A stretch of 64,000 bases of DNA from Pseudidiomarina salinarum (GCF_000753715.1 NZ_JPER01000004.1:62001-126000), one strand, 5' to 3'. Positions 47,534 through 60,117 are shown, numbered from the stretch's first letter. Made by a program: numbers and translations. Notes: generated from the sequence alone by a model not told the origin.

Positions 47534-48946
47534 TTATTTGTTAACTGATTTAAGCGCCCGCAGTACATCGCGGGCAAATTCATGTTCACGGAATGGCGGC
47601 TCGCCAGCCAGATCATGGCCACGACGAATAATGACAAGGTTTTCTGAAGGGATCACAAATAAATACTGACCGCGGTTGCCGCGGGCAGCAATGGTGTCGT
47701 CCGGTAGCTCAGGGAAGCGTTCATTAAACAGCCACCACTGTGCGCCATAACCGGGTATCGCGTTACCAGCTGAAGATTGCTCAGCGGGCTGAACCGGTGC
47801 CGGCGTGCTGATGTAACTCAGCCAGTCTTCCGGCAAAATCTGCTCATCATCCCAGCGACCATTCTGCAGATGCAAAATACCCAGTCGCGCCAGATCCCGC
47901 GAGGTGGTCCACACCTGCGAGGACAGAATAAAATTACCCTGCCAGTCGGTTTCCGGGAAGGTATGCTGCATACCAATCTTATTAAGTAATTGCTTAAACG
48001 GAAAGCTCAGGTAATCGTTGATATCGGCAAAGCGCTCACGCAAGCTTCGCAGCGCCAGCAAAGTATCGTTATTAGCATACTTCCAGCGCGTGCCGGGCGG
48101 CACTTCCAACGCCGTCTGCGTGGCCGTATCGCTGACCAGCCCGCCTCCAAGGTAAACCCGGTCGGTGCGGTTGCCGGCAACGTTGCTATCCAGCCCTGAG
48201 GCCATATGCAGCAGATGTTCCAGCGTGATTTGCCCGCGCGGGTCGGCCGGATGTGACCAATTCGCCAACCCAGCAGGTTCGTCGACCTTGATAAGGCCCT
48301 GCTGCACCGCGACACCGATCACACTGGCACCAATGCTTTTCGCTACCGACCAGGTGCGCTGCGATGTTTCCGGGGTAAAACCGTCCAGGTACTGCTCGGC
48401 AATAATTTGCTCAGGCGTGGCAATCAGCACCGCTGTGGTGCGGGCACCAGCACCGTAATAATCGGTGAACGCACCACTGATGGCAGTATCCAGCAACTCA
48501 TTACCAGTGGAACTATTGATTGGGTTCAGTTGCACCCATGGGGCACCACTATCCGTGGCCGGCGCGGGCTGCGGATCTGTTAAGCGTGGCATGGCACCGA
48601 CAACCCCGGCGGTGGCGCCAACGGGCAACTGCACGCAGCCCAGTTGCGGCCGCCAGACGGCGGTACGTGGTGGCAGATCATCATAAGCCACCTGTACCAT
48701 GCGCAGTTCAGGATCAATAAATACCGGCATTTCGGTAACCAGATCCTGCACCAGCGGGTAAATACCGGTCAGTTCCTGCGCATTAATCTGCGCCATGGTC
48801 TTGCCGGCATTGAAGGTAGCACTACAGGTAAATGCGGCTTTATAACCAGCCGCATAGGCTTGAATGGTGGTTTGGGTTTCGGTAGCGCTAACGTGCGCGC
48901 TCAGGGCGGCCGCGACACCAACTAAACTGAGTCGCAGCGCCCGCAT
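47534..48946 (-). CDS. Exported serine hydrolase (class C beta-lactamase fold)
   Basis: The 470-residue protein has a signal peptide (MRALRLSLVGVAAALSAHVSA). The hydrolase domain carries the nucleophile motif S-x-x-K in RTWSVAKSIGASV and the Tyr-x-Asn motif in WKYANNDTLL; HLLHMASGLDSN is the conserved region between them. The N-terminal part (about 25-140) with YKAAFTCSATFNAGKT is typical of the 6-aminohexanoate-dimer-hydrolase-like branch. Substrate unknown. It lies one base after the convergent EEP gene and six bases beyond rho on the same strand, so it may receive readthrough from rho. Confidence 0.87.
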   Translation of the reverse strand: MRALRLSLVGVAAALSAHVSATETQTTIQAYAAGYKAAFTCSATFNAGKTMAQINAQELTGIYPLVQDLVTEMPVFIDPELRMVQVAYDDLPPRTAVWRPQLGCVQLPVGATAGVVGAMPRLTDPQPAPATDSGAPWVQLNPINSSTGNELLDTAISGAFTDYYGAGARTTAVLIATPEQIIAEQYLDGFTPETSQRTWSVAKSIGASVIGVAVQQGLIKVDEPAGLANWSHPADPRGQITLEHLLHMASGLDSNVAGNRTDRVYLGGGLVSDTATQTALEVPPGTRWKYANNDTLLALRSLRERFADINDYLSFPFKQLLNKIGMQHTFPETDWQGNFILSSQVWTTSRDLARLGILHLQNGRWDDEQILPEDWLSYISTPAPVQPAEQSSAGNAIPGYGAQWWLFNERFPELPDDTIAARGNRGQYLFVIPSENLVIIRRGHDLAGEPPFREHEFARDVLRALKSVNK

Positions 48947-48951
48947 CGCAA

Positions 48952-50217
48952 TTAGCCTTTCTGCCGCTTCATTGACTCGAAGAACTCTTCGTTGGTCTTG
49001 GTCATTTGCAGCTTATCGATAAGGAATTCCATCGCTTCAGTTTCGCCCATAGGATGAACGATTTTGCGCAAGATCCACATTTTCTGCAGCTCTTCCTGCG
49101 TGGTCAGCAATTCTTCGCGACGGGTACCTGAACGGTTGAAGTCGATCGCCGGGAACACACGCTTTTCAGCAATCTTGCGATTCAGATGCAATTCCATGTT
49201 ACCGGTACCTTTAAACTCTTCGTAGATAACTTCATCCATTTTTGAGCCGGTATCGATCAACGCGGTCGCAATGATGGTCAGGCTGCCGCCCTCTTCCACA
49301 TTACGGGCTGCGCCAAAGAAACGCTTCGGTTTGTGCAGCGCGTTGGCATCCACACCACCGGTCAGTACTTTACCTGAACTTGGAATTACGGTGTTGTAGG
49401 CACGGGCCAGGCGGGTAATCGAGTCCAGCAGGATAACCACGTCTTTTTTGTGCTCAACCAGGCGCTTGGCTTTCTCGATGACCATTTCGGCAACCTGCAC
49501 GTGGCGGCTGGCTGGCTCATCGAAGGTCGAAGCAACCACTTCACCTTTTACCAGGCGATGCATTTCGGTTACTTCTTCCGGGCGCTCATCAATCAGCAAC
49601 ACCATGAGTACACACTCAGGGTAGTTCGCGGCAATTGACTGGGCGATATTCTGCAGTAATAAGGTTTTACCGGCTTTTGGTGGCGCCACAATCAGGCCAC
49701 GCTGACCTTTACCAATTGGCGACGCTAAGTCCAGTATCCGGGCGGTAATGTCTTCGGTACTGCCATTACCACGCTCCATCACCATACGCTCTTCGGCATG
49801 CAACGGCGTGAGGTTTTCAAACAGGATCTTATTACGGGAGTTTTCGGGTTTGTCGTAGTTTACTTCGCGGACTTTCAGGAGGGCAAAATAACGCTCACCT
49901 TCTTTTGGTGGCCGTATCTTGCCGGCTACCGTGTCGCCAGTCCGTAAATTGAAGCGGCGGATCTGGCTGGGCGATACATAGATATCGTCCGGTCCGGCCA
50001 GGTACGACGAGTCGGCTGACCGCAGAAAGCCAAAACCGTCCTGTAAAATTTCTAAGGCACCGTCGCCATAGATATCTTCACCACTTTTGGCGTGCGCTTT
50101 AAGAATAGCGAAAATGATATCTTGCTTACGGGTACGCGCCATGGCGTCGAGGCCCATGGTTTCGGCAAGCTGAACCAGCTCGTTGACAGGTTTATTTTTT
50201 AATTCTGTTAAATTCAT
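48952..50217 (-). CDS. rho: Transcription termination factor Rho
   Basis: The 421-residue hexameric RNA helicase ends transcription of untranslated RNA (E. coli 419). The N-terminal helical domain ([19 protein letters not shown]), the cold-shock RNA-binding domain ([22 protein letters not shown]), Walker [22 protein letters not shown], Walker [17 protein letters not shown] and the Q-loop/R-loop region are intact. Bicyclomycin-contact residues appear conserved. It follows trxA with a 231-base leader. Confidence 0.98.
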   Translation of the reverse strand: MNLTELKNKPVNELVQLAETMGLDAMARTRKQDIIFAILKAHAKSGEDIYGDGALEILQDGFGFLRSADSSYLAGPDDIYVSPSQIRRFNLRTGDTVAGKIRPPKEGERYFALLKVREVNYDKPENSRNKILFENLTPLHAEERMVMERGNGSTEDITARILDLASPIGKGQRGLIVAPPKAGKTLLLQNIAQSIAANYPECVLMVLLIDERPEEVTEMHRLVKGEVVASTFDEPASRHVQVAEMVIEKAKRLVEHKKDVVILLDSITRLARAYNTVIPSSGKVLTGGVDANALHKPKRFFGAARNVEEGGSLTIIATALIDTGSKMDEVIYEEFKGTGNMELHLNRKIAEKRVFPAIDFNRSGTRREELLTTQEELQKMWILRKIVHPMGETEAMEFLIDKLQMTKTNEEFFESMKRQKG

Positions 50218-50448
50218 AGGGGGGCTGATGACTTTTTTATTTGGCCAATGGGAATAAGGTTTGATTTAAGTTTTGTCTGGGGTCTGACTATCTGGCGGCC
50301 GTATGGCTGGCAACCTGAAGAAAAGCTATGTACGAAAAGTAACACCTAAAATTTGAAACGTCCAGTTTTTCATCGATTATTTAAGCCGGAGCCAGACAAA
50401 CGTAGCCGGAACCTGTAAGTTCCGGCCTGTCACCTTATCACTTACCGC
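50218..50448 (-). promoter_or_regulatory. rho leader and trxA terminator region
   Basis: The 231-base gap between trxA and rho holds the hairpin GCCGGAAC / GTTCCGGC (50405-50426) after trxA and a C/T-rich, poorly structured stretch towards rho. Long leaders of this kind autoregulate rho in enterobacteria by Rho-dependent attenuation; the same is inferred here. No short reading frame with a good ribosome site was seen. Confidence 0.5.
50405..50426. terminator. Hairpin downstream of trxA
   Basis: A perfect eight-base stem with a six-base loop lies 22 bases after the trxA stop. The following sequence (TACGTTTGT on the minus strand) is only a weak T-tract, so partial termination and readthrough into rho are likely. 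Confidence 0.6.
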
Positions 50449-50775
50449 TTACAGGTGTTGGTCAATAAACTCTACCAGTTGCGCCTTAGACAGTGCACCA
50501 ACCTTGGTGCCGGCAACTTCGCCGTTTTTGAATAATAGCAAAGTCGGGATACCGCGGATGCCGTATTTAGGTGGCGTCTGATTGTTATGATCAACGTTCA
50601 GTTTACCAACAGTAATGCGATCACCGTACTCTTTGGCGATATCGTCAAGAATGGGCGCAATCATTTTACATGGTCCGCACCATTCGGCCCAGAAATCGAC
50701 GAGTACCGGTTTATCTGAATTGAGGACATCTGCCTCAAAACTATCATCACTTAGCTGAACAATTCTATCACTCAT
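50449..50775 (-). CDS. trxA: Thioredoxin 1
   Basis: The 108-residue protein reduces protein disulfides in the cytoplasm. The active site is [14 protein letters not shown]; the cis-Pro loop ([14 protein letters not shown]) and the Asp-Lys pair near residues 26 and 57 are kept. It is divergent from rhlB across an 88-base control region and upstream of rho, as in E. coli. Confidence 0.98.
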   Translation of the reverse strand: MSDRIVQLSDDSFEADVLNSDKPVLVDFWAEWCGPCKMIAPILDDIAKEYGDRITVGKLNVDHNNQTPPKYGIRGIPTLLLFKNGEVAGTKVGALSKAQLVEFIDQHL

Positions 50776-50863
50776 GATAATCTCCGCTGCTGAATTCGCG
50801 TGAAATAATAAAACACTATTATTTCTGTTTTTGAATGTTAGCGCAAACTGATATGCTTACGCC

Positions 50864-52156
50864 ATGAGTAAAACACACCTGACAGAGACACGGTTCGCCG
50901 ATCTCGACCTGCATCCGCAGGTTTTAACCGCGTTAGAAAACGCTGGTTTCGAATACTGTACGCCTATCCAGGCGCTTAGCTTACCTGTCGCACTGACGGG
51001 TAAAGACGTTGCGGGCCAGGCCCAGACGGGCACCGGCAAAACGCTCGCCTTTCTGGTAGCCGCCTTCACCACCCTGCTGAATAAGCCACGCGAGGGCGAA
51101 AAACGTTACCCCCGCGCTATTATTATGGCTCCTACGCGTGAACTTGCCATCCAGATCGCAAATGATGCTGAATTATTAGCAACACACTGCGATATGCGCA
51201 TTGGTATTATCTATGGGGGCGAGGGTTATGAAAGTCAACGCCAGGCCCTCGAAGAAGGCGTAGATATTCTCATCGGCACCACCGGTCGCCTGATGGATTA
51301 TTACAAGCAGGGCATTTATCCGCTGGATAAAATTGAAGTGGTGGTACTTGATGAAGCCGATCGCATGTTCGATCTGGGCTTTATTAAAGATATCCGCTTC
51401 ATGCTCAGCAAGATGCCGCCGGCTAAAGACCGCCAGAGCATGTTGTTCTCTGCCACCCTGTCACAACGGGTGCAGGAACTCGCCTACGATCACATGGACT
51501 CGCCCACCAAGCTTGAGGTCGAGCCCCTGCAGAAAACCGGTGAACGGATTTCCGAAGAACTCTTCTACCCGTCGAAGCAGGATAAAATTAAGCTGCTGCT
51601 GACGCTGATTGAAGAAGACTGGCCGGAAAAAGCCATTATTTTCGCCAATACCAAGCATGTCTGCGAAAAACTCTTCAACTGGCTGGAAGCCGACGGCCAC
51701 CGTGTTGGTCTGCTGACCGGCGATGTGCCACAGCGCAAGCGCCTGAAAATCCTTGATGACTTTACTGAGGGACATCTTGATTTTCTGGTCGCCACCGATG
51801 TTGCCGCCCGCGGCCTGCATATCCCGGAAGTCAGCCATATTTATAACTATGACCTGCCGGACGACTTCGAAGACTATGTCCACCGTATCGGCCGTACCGG
51901 CCGGGCGGGCGCCAGTGGCAAGGCCATTAACCTGGCCTGCGAAGAATACGTCTATAACCTGCCCGCGATTGAAGAATACATCGGCCACGCTATTCCAGTG
52001 ACGAAATATGCACCGGAAGCACTGCTGACCGATATCAAGACGCCTCGGCCAACCCGTCGCCGCACCCGTGGTGGCCGCCGTGGTGGCGGTGGCACCGGTG
52101 GTGGTGGCGGAGGCCAGCAACGTCGCGGCGGCGGGCGCCAGGGGAACTCCAGGTAA
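50864..52156 (+). CDS. rhlB: ATP-dependent RNA helicase RhlB
   Basis: The 430-residue DEAD-box helicase works in the RNA degradosome. Motifs: Q-motif ([13 protein letters not shown]), Walker [21 protein letters not shown] ([11 protein letters not shown]), SAT (LFSATLS) and the C-terminal [14 protein letters not shown] and [10 protein letters not shown]. It ends in an Arg/Gly-rich tail (about residues 390-430; [13 protein letters not shown]) that should bind RNA. Length and gene position match E. coli RhlB (421). Confidence 0.97.
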   Translation: MSKTHLTETRFADLDLHPQVLTALENAGFEYCTPIQALSLPVALTGKDVAGQAQTGTGKTLAFLVAAFTTLLNKPREGEKRYPRAIIMAPTRELAIQIANDAELLATHCDMRIGIIYGGEGYESQRQALEEGVDILIGTTGRLMDYYKQGIYPLDKIEVVVLDEADRMFDLGFIKDIRFMLSKMPPAKDRQSMLFSATLSQRVQELAYDHMDSPTKLEVEPLQKTGERISEELFYPSKQDKIKLLLTLIEEDWPEKAIIFANTKHVCEKLFNWLEADGHRVGLLTGDVPQRKRLKILDDFTEGHLDFLVATDVAARGLHIPEVSHIYNYDLPDDFEDYVHRIGRTGRAGASGKAINLACEEYVYNLPAIEEYIGHAIPVTKYAPEALLTDIKTPRPTRRRTRGGRRGGGGTGGGGGGQQRRGGGRQGNSR

Positions 52157-52162
52157 CACGAC

Positions 52163-54099
<1,937 letters not shown>

Positions 54100-55887
54100 T
54101 TAAAAACTCTCAGTGTACTTAGAATTAGGGTTTGCCACCCGGGCTGCCCGAACGGTGTCGCGTCCGGCATGTTTTGCGCGGTACAGCGCATCATCGGCTA
54201 CCGCAAGCAGTTCGCTTTCGCTGACTTCATAAACCGACGGATGGTAGACCGCGATGCCGATACTGGCGGTGATCTGCATCATGCCATGGTCGGTGCTGAA
54301 CACATGCTCGCGGATAGTCATCGTCAGTCGCTCGGCAATCTCCTGAGCGCCAGCTTCGTCGGTAACAGGCATCAGAATAACAAATTCCTCGCCCCCATAG
54401 CGAAAAATTCGATCGCCCGCCCGTTTGCAGGTGTCTTTTAATAAGTCGCTCAACTGGATCAGAATTTCGTCGCCAACCAGATGCCCATACTCATCGTTAA
54501 TCGGTTTAAAGTGGTCAATATCCATCATCAATACCGCCATGCTTTGTTTATTGCGCTGGGCACGCCGGATTTCCAACGGTAATTCCTCATCCAGGAAGCC
54601 CCGGTTGAAGAGTCCGGTCAGGCGATCCTCATTACTTTTCTGTTCGAGCTCGCTGTTGGCTTCCCGCAGCTTGCCCATCACCGCTTCCAGTTCTGCGGTG
54701 CGCTGCCCTACCATGGCCTCAAGCTGGGTATTCAGTTGCTGTTCGGCCACCAGCCGTTCCCGGCGGTCTTCATTGAACCGGATGGCCAGCACCAGCGACA
54801 GCAGCATAATTTCAATTGCTGACGCAATCATGATGGCGTACCGCTGCACAAATACCGATTCGAACAGGCCAAGATAGCCCAGCGCGTTACAGATAACCGC
54901 AAATAGCAAGCTGCCTAAAGCCAGGGTATAGATACGAGCATAGGTCAGCCCCCGCCGCCATAGCACGGCACCGGTCAGCATCAGATAGAAGCAGCCAAAC
55001 ACCGCCAGCGTCAGCACAAAAGGGATTAGTACGGCATAGGACAAAATCATACTCAGAATAAAGATCACGCCGTAGATAAACTGTAGAGTAACCAATCCCT
55101 TATGCAGCCCGGGGCTGCGTGTTTTCGTCTGCAATACCTGGGCCGCTACCATACTGGCAAACAGAAATACCAGACTGCCAATCATGGTAACGATACGATC
55201 CTGCAGCCAGGGCCACTCGGACCAGACATACTGGTAACCGGTACCATCCAGGCCAGCGACCAGCAATCCAATGCTGACAATATAGGCCGAATACTTAAGA
55301 AAAGCCGGATCGCGGGTCACCCCGAAACTGAATAAATTGTAGATAGCCATGCAGTACAGCAAGCCAAAATACATGGCGGTAGCCGCAACCAGGTATTGCT
55401 GCTCCTGCATGAACGCCAGCGGCTGCCAGATTTCCAGCGGGAACCGCATAGAGCTTTCAGTGCGTACCTGCAGGTAAACCTCAGCCGCCTGGCGGTCAGG
55501 TAAGGGAACAATGAAGTTCTTGTGCTCTACCGGACGCTCATCAAAGGGCTGCTTATCGCCAACATGGTAGGTTTCAATGACTTCACCATTGCGTACGAAA
55601 AAAATGCCGACCGAATCAAGTAACGGGTAGCCAAGAGAAAGGATTCGATCCTCGTTAGCAGCGGGAATGCGGGATTTAAACCAGTAGGTGTCGGTGGTAT
55701 AACCAAAGGAAACTTCACTACCCAATGGCAGGCGCTGCCACTCACCCTGCTCGATCAGATCGGTAAGTTGCAGCTGATGAGCGGGGTCGGTCTGATAGTA
55801 AATAGTCGGCTCAAGCTTGGTGGCAAAAGAATACGCTGACCACAGCAGTAGTCCGCATGCCAACAGGACGAGCTTTGTGCGGCTCAG
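54100..55887 (-). CDS. 7TMR-DISM diguanylate cyclase, probably starting at CTG
   Basis: The protein of about 595 residues has a signal peptide, an extracellular 7TMR-DISM sensor domain (about 30-160), seven membrane helices (about 185-385), a coiled coil (about 395-440) and a GGDEF domain whose active site reads YGGEEFVILMP, so it should make cyclic-di-GMP. The only ordinary start codon is TTG 55863, giving MACGLLLW, which lacks the basic head of a signal peptide. CTG at 55887 adds SRTKLVLLACG, restoring a normal signal, has GGAGG five bases upstream, and overlaps the tatD stop as CTGA. I infer CTG as start. Confidence 0.9.
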   Translation of the reverse strand: MSRTKLVLLACGLLLWSAYSFATKLEPTIYYQTDPAHQLQLTDLIEQGEWQRLPLGSEVSFGYTTDTYWFKSRIPAANEDRILSLGYPLLDSVGIFFVRNGEVIETYHVGDKQPFDERPVEHKNFIVPLPDRQAAEVYLQVRTESSMRFPLEIWQPLAFMQEQQYLVAATAMYFGLLYCMAIYNLFSFGVTRDPAFLKYSAYIVSIGLLVAGLDGTGYQYVWSEWPWLQDRIVTMIGSLVFLFASMVAAQVLQTKTRSPGLHKGLVTLQFIYGVIFILSMILSYAVLIPFVLTLAVFGCFYLMLTGAVLWRRGLTYARIYTLALGSLLFAVICNALGYLGLFESVFVQRYAIMIASAIEIMLLSLVLAIRFNEDRRERLVAEQQLNTQLEAMVGQRTAELEAVMGKLREANSELEQKSNEDRLTGLFNRGFLDEELPLEIRRAQRNKQSMAVLMMDIDHFKPINDEYGHLVGDEILIQLSDLLKDTCKRAGDRIFRYGGEEFVILMPVTDEAGAQEIAERLTMTIREHVFSTDHGMMQITASIGIAVYHPSVYEVSESELLAVADDALYRAKHAGRDTVRAARVANPNSKYTESF

Positions 55888-56681
55888 GGGCGCCTCCAGG
55901 CCTTAGCAGCAAAGAGGTCATGGCTGACTTGCCAGGTTTGCTCTGCCAGTTCGGCTACCGACTGCTGTCGCAAGCCAGCGACAACTTCGGCAATTTCCGG
56001 AAGCCAGCAGGGTTCATTCATGGCGGGGCGGGGTTTTAGGGTGCGCGGAATTAAAAACGGCGCATCGGTTTCCAGTACCAGTTTGTCGGCGGGGATCAGC
56101 GGCACGGCAGCACGTAGTTCCTGACCCCGGCGCTCGTCACAAACCCAGCCGGTAATGCCAATAAAGCAGTCCAGCTTCAGATAAGCGGCAAGGGCCTCAC
56201 GACCACCGGTAAAGCAATGAGCCAGCATCTTCGGTACGGTATGCTGATAGTTTTTAAGTATTTTTAGCTGGTCGTCGAGGGCGTCGCGTTCATGCAGATA
56301 AACTGGCTTGCCCACTTTTGCGGCTAAGTCCAGCTGCGCCTGAAATACCCGACGCTGCTGATCCTGTGGTGAAAAATTGCGGTTAAAATCCAGCCCGCAC
56401 TCACCGATGGCCACCACCGCGGGATGACCGGCCAGTTCAGCGAGCTGATCAAGGTAGTCAGCGGGAACCGCTGCTGCATCGTGGGGATGAATACCGACTG
56501 TGGCAGCCAACTGCCCGGGAAACTGTTCACAAAGTGCTATGGCGGCGCGACTGTGCTCAAGGTTAGTGCCAATCACCAGCAGCCGGGTAACACCCGCGGC
56601 ATCAGCGCGGGCAATAACCTGATCGACGCCATCAGCAAAACGTGAGCTGGTAAGATTTACCCCACAGTCAAACCACGGCAT
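55884..56681 (-). CDS. tatD: TatD-family metal-dependent DNase/hydrolase
   Basis: The 265-residue TIM-barrel enzyme is a 3'-5' DNA exonuclease in studied bacteria; it is not needed for Tat export despite its name. Family markers: N-terminal FDCGVNLTSSRFADG, ATVGIHPHDAA, AIGECGLDFNRNFSP, HCFTGGREALAAYLKL and LETDAPFLIPRTLKPRP with the metal-binding Asp. ATG 56681 (MPWFDCGVNL) is the family start; an ATG at 56696 would overlap the previous gene. Confidence 0.94.
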   Translation of the reverse strand: MPWFDCGVNLTSSRFADGVDQVIARADAAGVTRLLVIGTNLEHSRAAIALCEQFPGQLAATVGIHPHDAAAVPADYLDQLAELAGHPAVVAIGECGLDFNRNFSPQDQQRRVFQAQLDLAAKVGKPVYLHERDALDDQLKILKNYQHTVPKMLAHCFTGGREALAAYLKLDCFIGITGWVCDERRGQELRAAVPLIPADKLVLETDAPFLIPRTLKPRPAMNEPCWLPEIAEVVAGLRQQSVAELAEQTWQVSHDLFAAKAWRRP

Positions 56682-56692
56682 AGCAGCCCTTA

Positions 56693-57175
56693 TCAATCGA
56701 TACGTTTCACTTTAATACGGCCATTAAGATCAGACCGGCCCAGGTAAAAACTGTTAAGAATTCCCCGTTCGATATAGTAATCGGCATTTTCCGGCAGCTG
56801 ATAGGTGGTGCTGTCGGTCTGCTGCCAGCGCTGACCGTTGTCCAGTTGCAGAATCCAGCGACCGTAAGGGTCTTTGGTCTTCTTCACGATTTCGACATAG
56901 CGCTTATCGGCGCCATCGTCATTATTATCTTTCAGGTGCTCTTTACCAAAGTCATCAGCACGGGACTTTTGACTCTTGCTGGCTGCTTGTTGCGGCTTAT
57001 AGTCGCCGCCAGCCGCCAGCTCGTCAAAGCAGACAAGCCGCTGCAGCGGGTTTTCAATCTGCGCACAAGTCGCCAGTTGCTCATCGGACACCGACTGCGC
57101 TGCCACCGGGTGACTGAAGAGCGCAACGACCGCAGTACTGCATATCACACTGCCGATCCATACACGTTTTAGCAT
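56693..57175 (-). CDS. Exported protein of unknown function between tatC and tatD
   Basis: The 160-residue protein has a signal peptide (about residues 1-26, SHPVAAQS cleavage). The mature N-terminus CAQIENPLQRLVCFDELA shows a C-x-x-I ... R-L-x-C-F/Y-D pattern that recurs in several periplasmic proteins, including type VI secretion accessory proteins, with the two Cys likely paired. A charged linker (about 60-95) leads to a small beta domain (RWILQLDNGQRWQQTDSTTY ... SFYLG). It sits inside the tat-tatD run; whether it aids export is unknown. Confidence 0.8.
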   Translation of the reverse strand: MLKRVWIGSVICSTAVVALFSHPVAAQSVSDEQLATCAQIENPLQRLVCFDELAAGGDYKPQQAASKSQKSRADDFGKEHLKDNNDDGADKRYVEIVKKTKDPYGRWILQLDNGQRWQQTDSTTYQLPENADYYIERGILNSFYLGRSDLNGRIKVKRID

Positions 57176-57197
57176 GACTAATCTTTCCTAATTTGAA

Positions 57198-57941
57198 TTA
57201 CTGTTTTCCGGGTTGGTGTTCCGGTTTTTTTTCCGAGCCCTGATATAGACCAGCGATCATCAGACCAAGTTCAAACAACAGCCACATTGGAATTGCCAAC
57301 AGCGTCTGGGAGATGACATCCGGAGGCGTCAGTATCATCCCTACTACGAAGGCACCGACAATGACATAAGGTCGCTTTTTACGCAACGACTGAACACTGG
57401 TAACGCCACTCCAACACAATAAGATAATAGCGACCGGCGTTTCAAAGGCAATCCCAAACGCCAGAAAAATCGCCAGTACAAAATCGAGATAACGGGCAAT
57501 GTCTGTTGCCACGGTGACGCCTTCCGGAGCGGCACCGGCTAAAAAATTAAGCGCCAGCGGCAGTACCGCCAGATAGGCGAATGCTACCCCACCATAAAAC
57601 AACAGGGTACTGGACACCAGCAAGGGCACCACCAGGCGCTTTTCTTTACGGTACAGGCCAGGAGCGATAAAAGACCACAATTGCCATAATAAAAAGGGAA
57701 TCGCCAGGGCGATAGCCACCACCAGTGCCAGCTTGAACGGGGTGAAAAATGGCGTGGCAACATCGGTGGCGATCATGGTGCCACCGATCGGCAGACTCGC
57801 CAGTAGTGGCGCCGCGATCAGCTGATAAAGTTCATCCGCAAAAAATGCCAGTACCGCAAATACCAGCAACACCGCGATCAGGCTGCGCAGCAGCCGGCTA
57901 CGTAATTCCAGCAGGTGGTCGAGCAGCGGAGAATCACTCAT
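57198..57941 (-). CDS. tatC: Sec-independent protein translocase subunit TatC
   Basis: The 247-residue membrane protein has six helices and binds twin-arginine signals. Landmarks: [14 protein letters not shown] with the essential Glu/Arg, [18 protein letters not shown], and [13 protein letters not shown]. Length near E. coli TatC (258). It overlaps tatB by eight bases. Confidence 0.97.
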   Translation of the reverse strand: MSDSPLLDHLLELRSRLLRSLIAVLLVFAVLAFFADELYQLIAAPLLASLPIGGTMIATDVATPFFTPFKLALVVAIALAIPFLLWQLWSFIAPGLYRKEKRLVVPLLVSSTLLFYGGVAFAYLAVLPLALNFLAGAAPEGVTVATDIARYLDFVLAIFLAFGIAFETPVAIILLCWSGVTSVQSLRKKRPYVIVGAFVVGMILTPPDVISQTLLAIPMWLLFELGLMIAGLYQGSEKKPEHQPGKQ

Positions 57942-58254
57942 TGGGTTTGTCTTCAGTTTTTTTCTGGTAAGGGCGTTGCACCTGGGCCGCGGCAGATTTC
58001 AATTCAGCAACCGAACGCTGCAGTTCAGGCGGCAGTTTATCCATATCCAGTTTCTCAGCCTGCTGCAAATGGTCATGCAGCTCTTTGATCCGTAACTCAT
58101 GGTTCAGTTCAGCCTGAACCTTGCTGGTATAGCTACGCACGGTGCCAATGCTGCGCTGCAGCGCCCGCAGAGCGCCGGGCAAACGTTCCGGACCCAATAC
58201 CAGCAACCCCAGCAAGGCAATCAGCATCAGCTCCCAAAAGCCGATATCAAACAT
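57934..58254 (-). CDS. tatB: Sec-independent protein translocase subunit TatB
   Basis: The 106-residue protein has one N-terminal membrane helix ([26 protein letters not shown], with the conserved Glu and Gly-Pro hinge) and an amphipathic helix then a charged tail. It is shorter than E. coli TatB (171), the tail being reduced. It pairs with TatC to recognise cargo such as CopA. Confidence 0.95.
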   Translation of the reverse strand: MFDIGFWELMLIALLGLLVLGPERLPGALRALQRSIGTVRSYTSKVQAELNHELRIKELHDHLQQAEKLDMDKLPPELQRSVAELKSAAAQVQRPYQKKTEDKPNE

Positions 58255-58259
58255 AAGCC

Positions 58260-58451
58260 TTAACTGTCCTTACGGTCAGAATCGCTCTTGCTGGTCACTG
58301 CGGGGTCTTCTTTGTCGTCATCACTCACTGACTTTTTAAAGCCCTTTATCGCCGAGCCCAGATCACTGCCAATAGAGCGCAGACGCTTGGTGCCGAACAG
58401 CAATACAATAATTGCCAGAACGATCAGTAACTGCCAGATGCTAATACCCAT
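58260..58451 (-). CDS. tatA: Sec-independent protein translocase subunit TatA
   Basis: The 63-residue protein has a membrane helix ([21 protein letters not shown]), the Phe-Gly hinge and an amphipathic helix ([21 protein letters not shown]), then an acidic tail. It forms the pore of the Tat system. First gene of tatABC, 13 bases after ubiB. Confidence 0.95.
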   Translation of the reverse strand: MGISIWQLLIVLAIIVLLFGTKRLRSIGSDLGSAIKGFKKSVSDDDKEDPAVTSKSDSDRKDS

Positions 58452-58464
58452 ATAACCCTCGTCA

Positions 58465-60117
58465 TTAAACTGTTTTGCGGCGGCTGCGATACCAGCTCAC
58501 AGCACCGCTTATCAAAGTCGCGGCACCGCCAGCTGCAACCAGCCACCAAGGTTGTTGATCGATCCATAGCAAGGTGGTGCTAATCAGCAGCGCCCCGGTA
58601 ATAAAGCCCCACCACATTCCGCGCTGCAAGCGTTTCTGGTTCGCTTCGAACTGAGCAAAAGCCTGGCGCTGAAAATTCTGCTGTTGCTTCTGTGAACTCA
58701 GATAATCATGCAGCAGAATTGGCATTTCGGGAAGTTTCTCGGCCCAGTAAGGTGCATTTTCCTTCAGTGCCCGCACCACCGCACGCCAGCCCAGCTGCTC
58801 TTTCATCCAGCGCTCAAGATAAGGCTTGGCGGTCTGCCAGAGATCAAGCTGTGGATAAAGGGTACGCCCGAGGCCTTCCACGTACAACAGTGTTTTTTGC
58901 AGCAATACCAGTTGCGGCTGCACTTCCATCTCAAACTGCCTGGCCGTATTGAACAAATTCACCAGCACATGACCGAACGAAATATCCGCCAGCGGTTTAT
59001 TAAAGATCGGCTCACAAACCGTCCTGATAGCCGATTCAAACTCTTCTACGTTGATATGGGCCGGCACCCAGCCCGAATCCACGTGCAGTTCGGCCACTTT
59101 GCGGTAGTCCCGGTTGAAGAAGGCGAGAAAGTTCTCGGCCAGATAGCGCTTATCTTCCCGGTTCAGGGTACCGACGATACCAAAATCAATACCAATATAC
59201 TGTGGACTCTCAGGGTTCTGCCGCGAGACAAAAATATTGCCCGGATGCATATCGGCATGGAAAAAACTGTCGCGGAATACCTGGGTGAAAAACACCTCAA
59301 CCCCCCGCTCGGCGAGCTTTTTCATATCCACGCCCATAATATTAAGCGTTTCAACGTCATTGACCGGAATGGCGTCGATGCGCTCCATCACCAGCACCGA
59401 AACACGGGTATAGTGGCCATAGACTTTCGGGATATACAACAGTTCGGAGTCTTCAAAATTGCGGCGCAGCTGCATCGCGTTACCGGCTTCGCGGGCCAGA
59501 TCCAGCTCATTGAGCAGGGTTTTTCGGTATTCGCGAACCACTTCGCGCGGCTTCAGCCGGCGGCCATCCGGCAGGTGCTTAGCCAGCACCGCTGCCAGGG
59601 TTTCCATCAGGCGTAAATCGGCACTGATCACCTTAAAAATATCTGGCCGGATAACTTTAATAATGACATCTTCACCGGCATCATCGCCGTGTTTCAGGGT
59701 GGCAGTATGTACCTGCGCTATGGACGCTGATGCCAGCGGCCGCACCTCGAAGTTATCAAATTCGGCGTGGATATAGTCAATACCCAACGCGTCTTCAATC
59801 AACTGCTGCGCCTGTTCGCCCGGGAACGGCTTTACTTTATCCTGCAACAGCGCCAGTTCATTGGCGATATCCGGCGGCAGCAGATCGCGGCGGGTCGACA
59901 GCATCTGACCAAATTTAACCCACACCGGCCCCAGCGATTCCAACGCCAGCCGCACGCGTACGCCCGGTTCTTTGTCCTTGTGCCGGTTTGGCATCCAGAA
60001 CAGCGTGTAACGGGCCATACGGACCGACCACGGCAGCCAGCGCGCCGGGATAACGGTATCCAGGCCATAATGAAGAAAAGTCCGTGCGATGGTGTAGAGT
60101 CGTCTAATCCGCATCAT
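58465..60117 (-). CDS. ubiB: Ubiquinone biosynthesis kinase-like protein UbiB
   Basis: The 550-residue ABC1/ADCK atypical kinase helps extract or present ubiquinone intermediates from the membrane. It has the K-x-G-Q motif in [23 protein letters not shown]-type nucleotide loop [24 protein letters not shown] region with the catalytic Lys, [11 protein letters not shown] and IDFGIVG, and two C-terminal membrane helices (about 497-515 and 520-538). Two ATG codons in a row (60117, 60114) open the gene; it overlaps ubiJ by four bases. Confidence 0.97.
   Translation of the reverse strand: MMRIRRLYTIARTFLHYGLDTVIPARWLPWSVRMARYTLFWMPNRHKDKEPGVRVRLALESLGPVWVKFGQMLSTRRDLLPPDIANELALLQDKVKPFPGEQAQQLIEDALGIDYIHAEFDNFEVRPLASASIAQVHTATLKHGDDAGEDVIIKVIRPDIFKVISADLRLMETLAAVLAKHLPDGRRLKPREVVREYRKTLLNELDLAREAGNAMQLRRNFEDSELLYIPKVYGHYTRVSVLVMERIDAIPVNDVETLNIMGVDMKKLAERGVEVFFTQVFRDSFFHADMHPGNIFVSRQNPESPQYIGIDFGIVGTLNREDKRYLAENFLAFFNRDYRKVAELHVDSGWVPAHINVEEFESAIRTVCEPIFNKPLADISFGHVLVNLFNTARQFEMEVQPQLVLLQKTLLYVEGLGRTLYPQLDLWQTAKPYLERWMKEQLGWRAVVRALKENAPYWAEKLPEMPILLHDYLSSQKQQQNFQRQAFAQFEANQKRLQRGMWWGFITGALLISTTLLWIDQQPWWLVAAGGAATLISGAVSWYRSRRKTV

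Noticed and set aside
47534-48946. Antibiotic resistance beta-lactamase
   Set aside because: The motifs fit the wide class C serine hydrolase fold, and the N-terminal extension and neighbours give no support for a resistance role; the same holds for 10654-12333.
52065-52140. GGTGGC repeats at the end of rhlB as a mobile or satellite repeat
   Set aside because: They encode the Arg/Gly-rich tail common in RhlB proteins.
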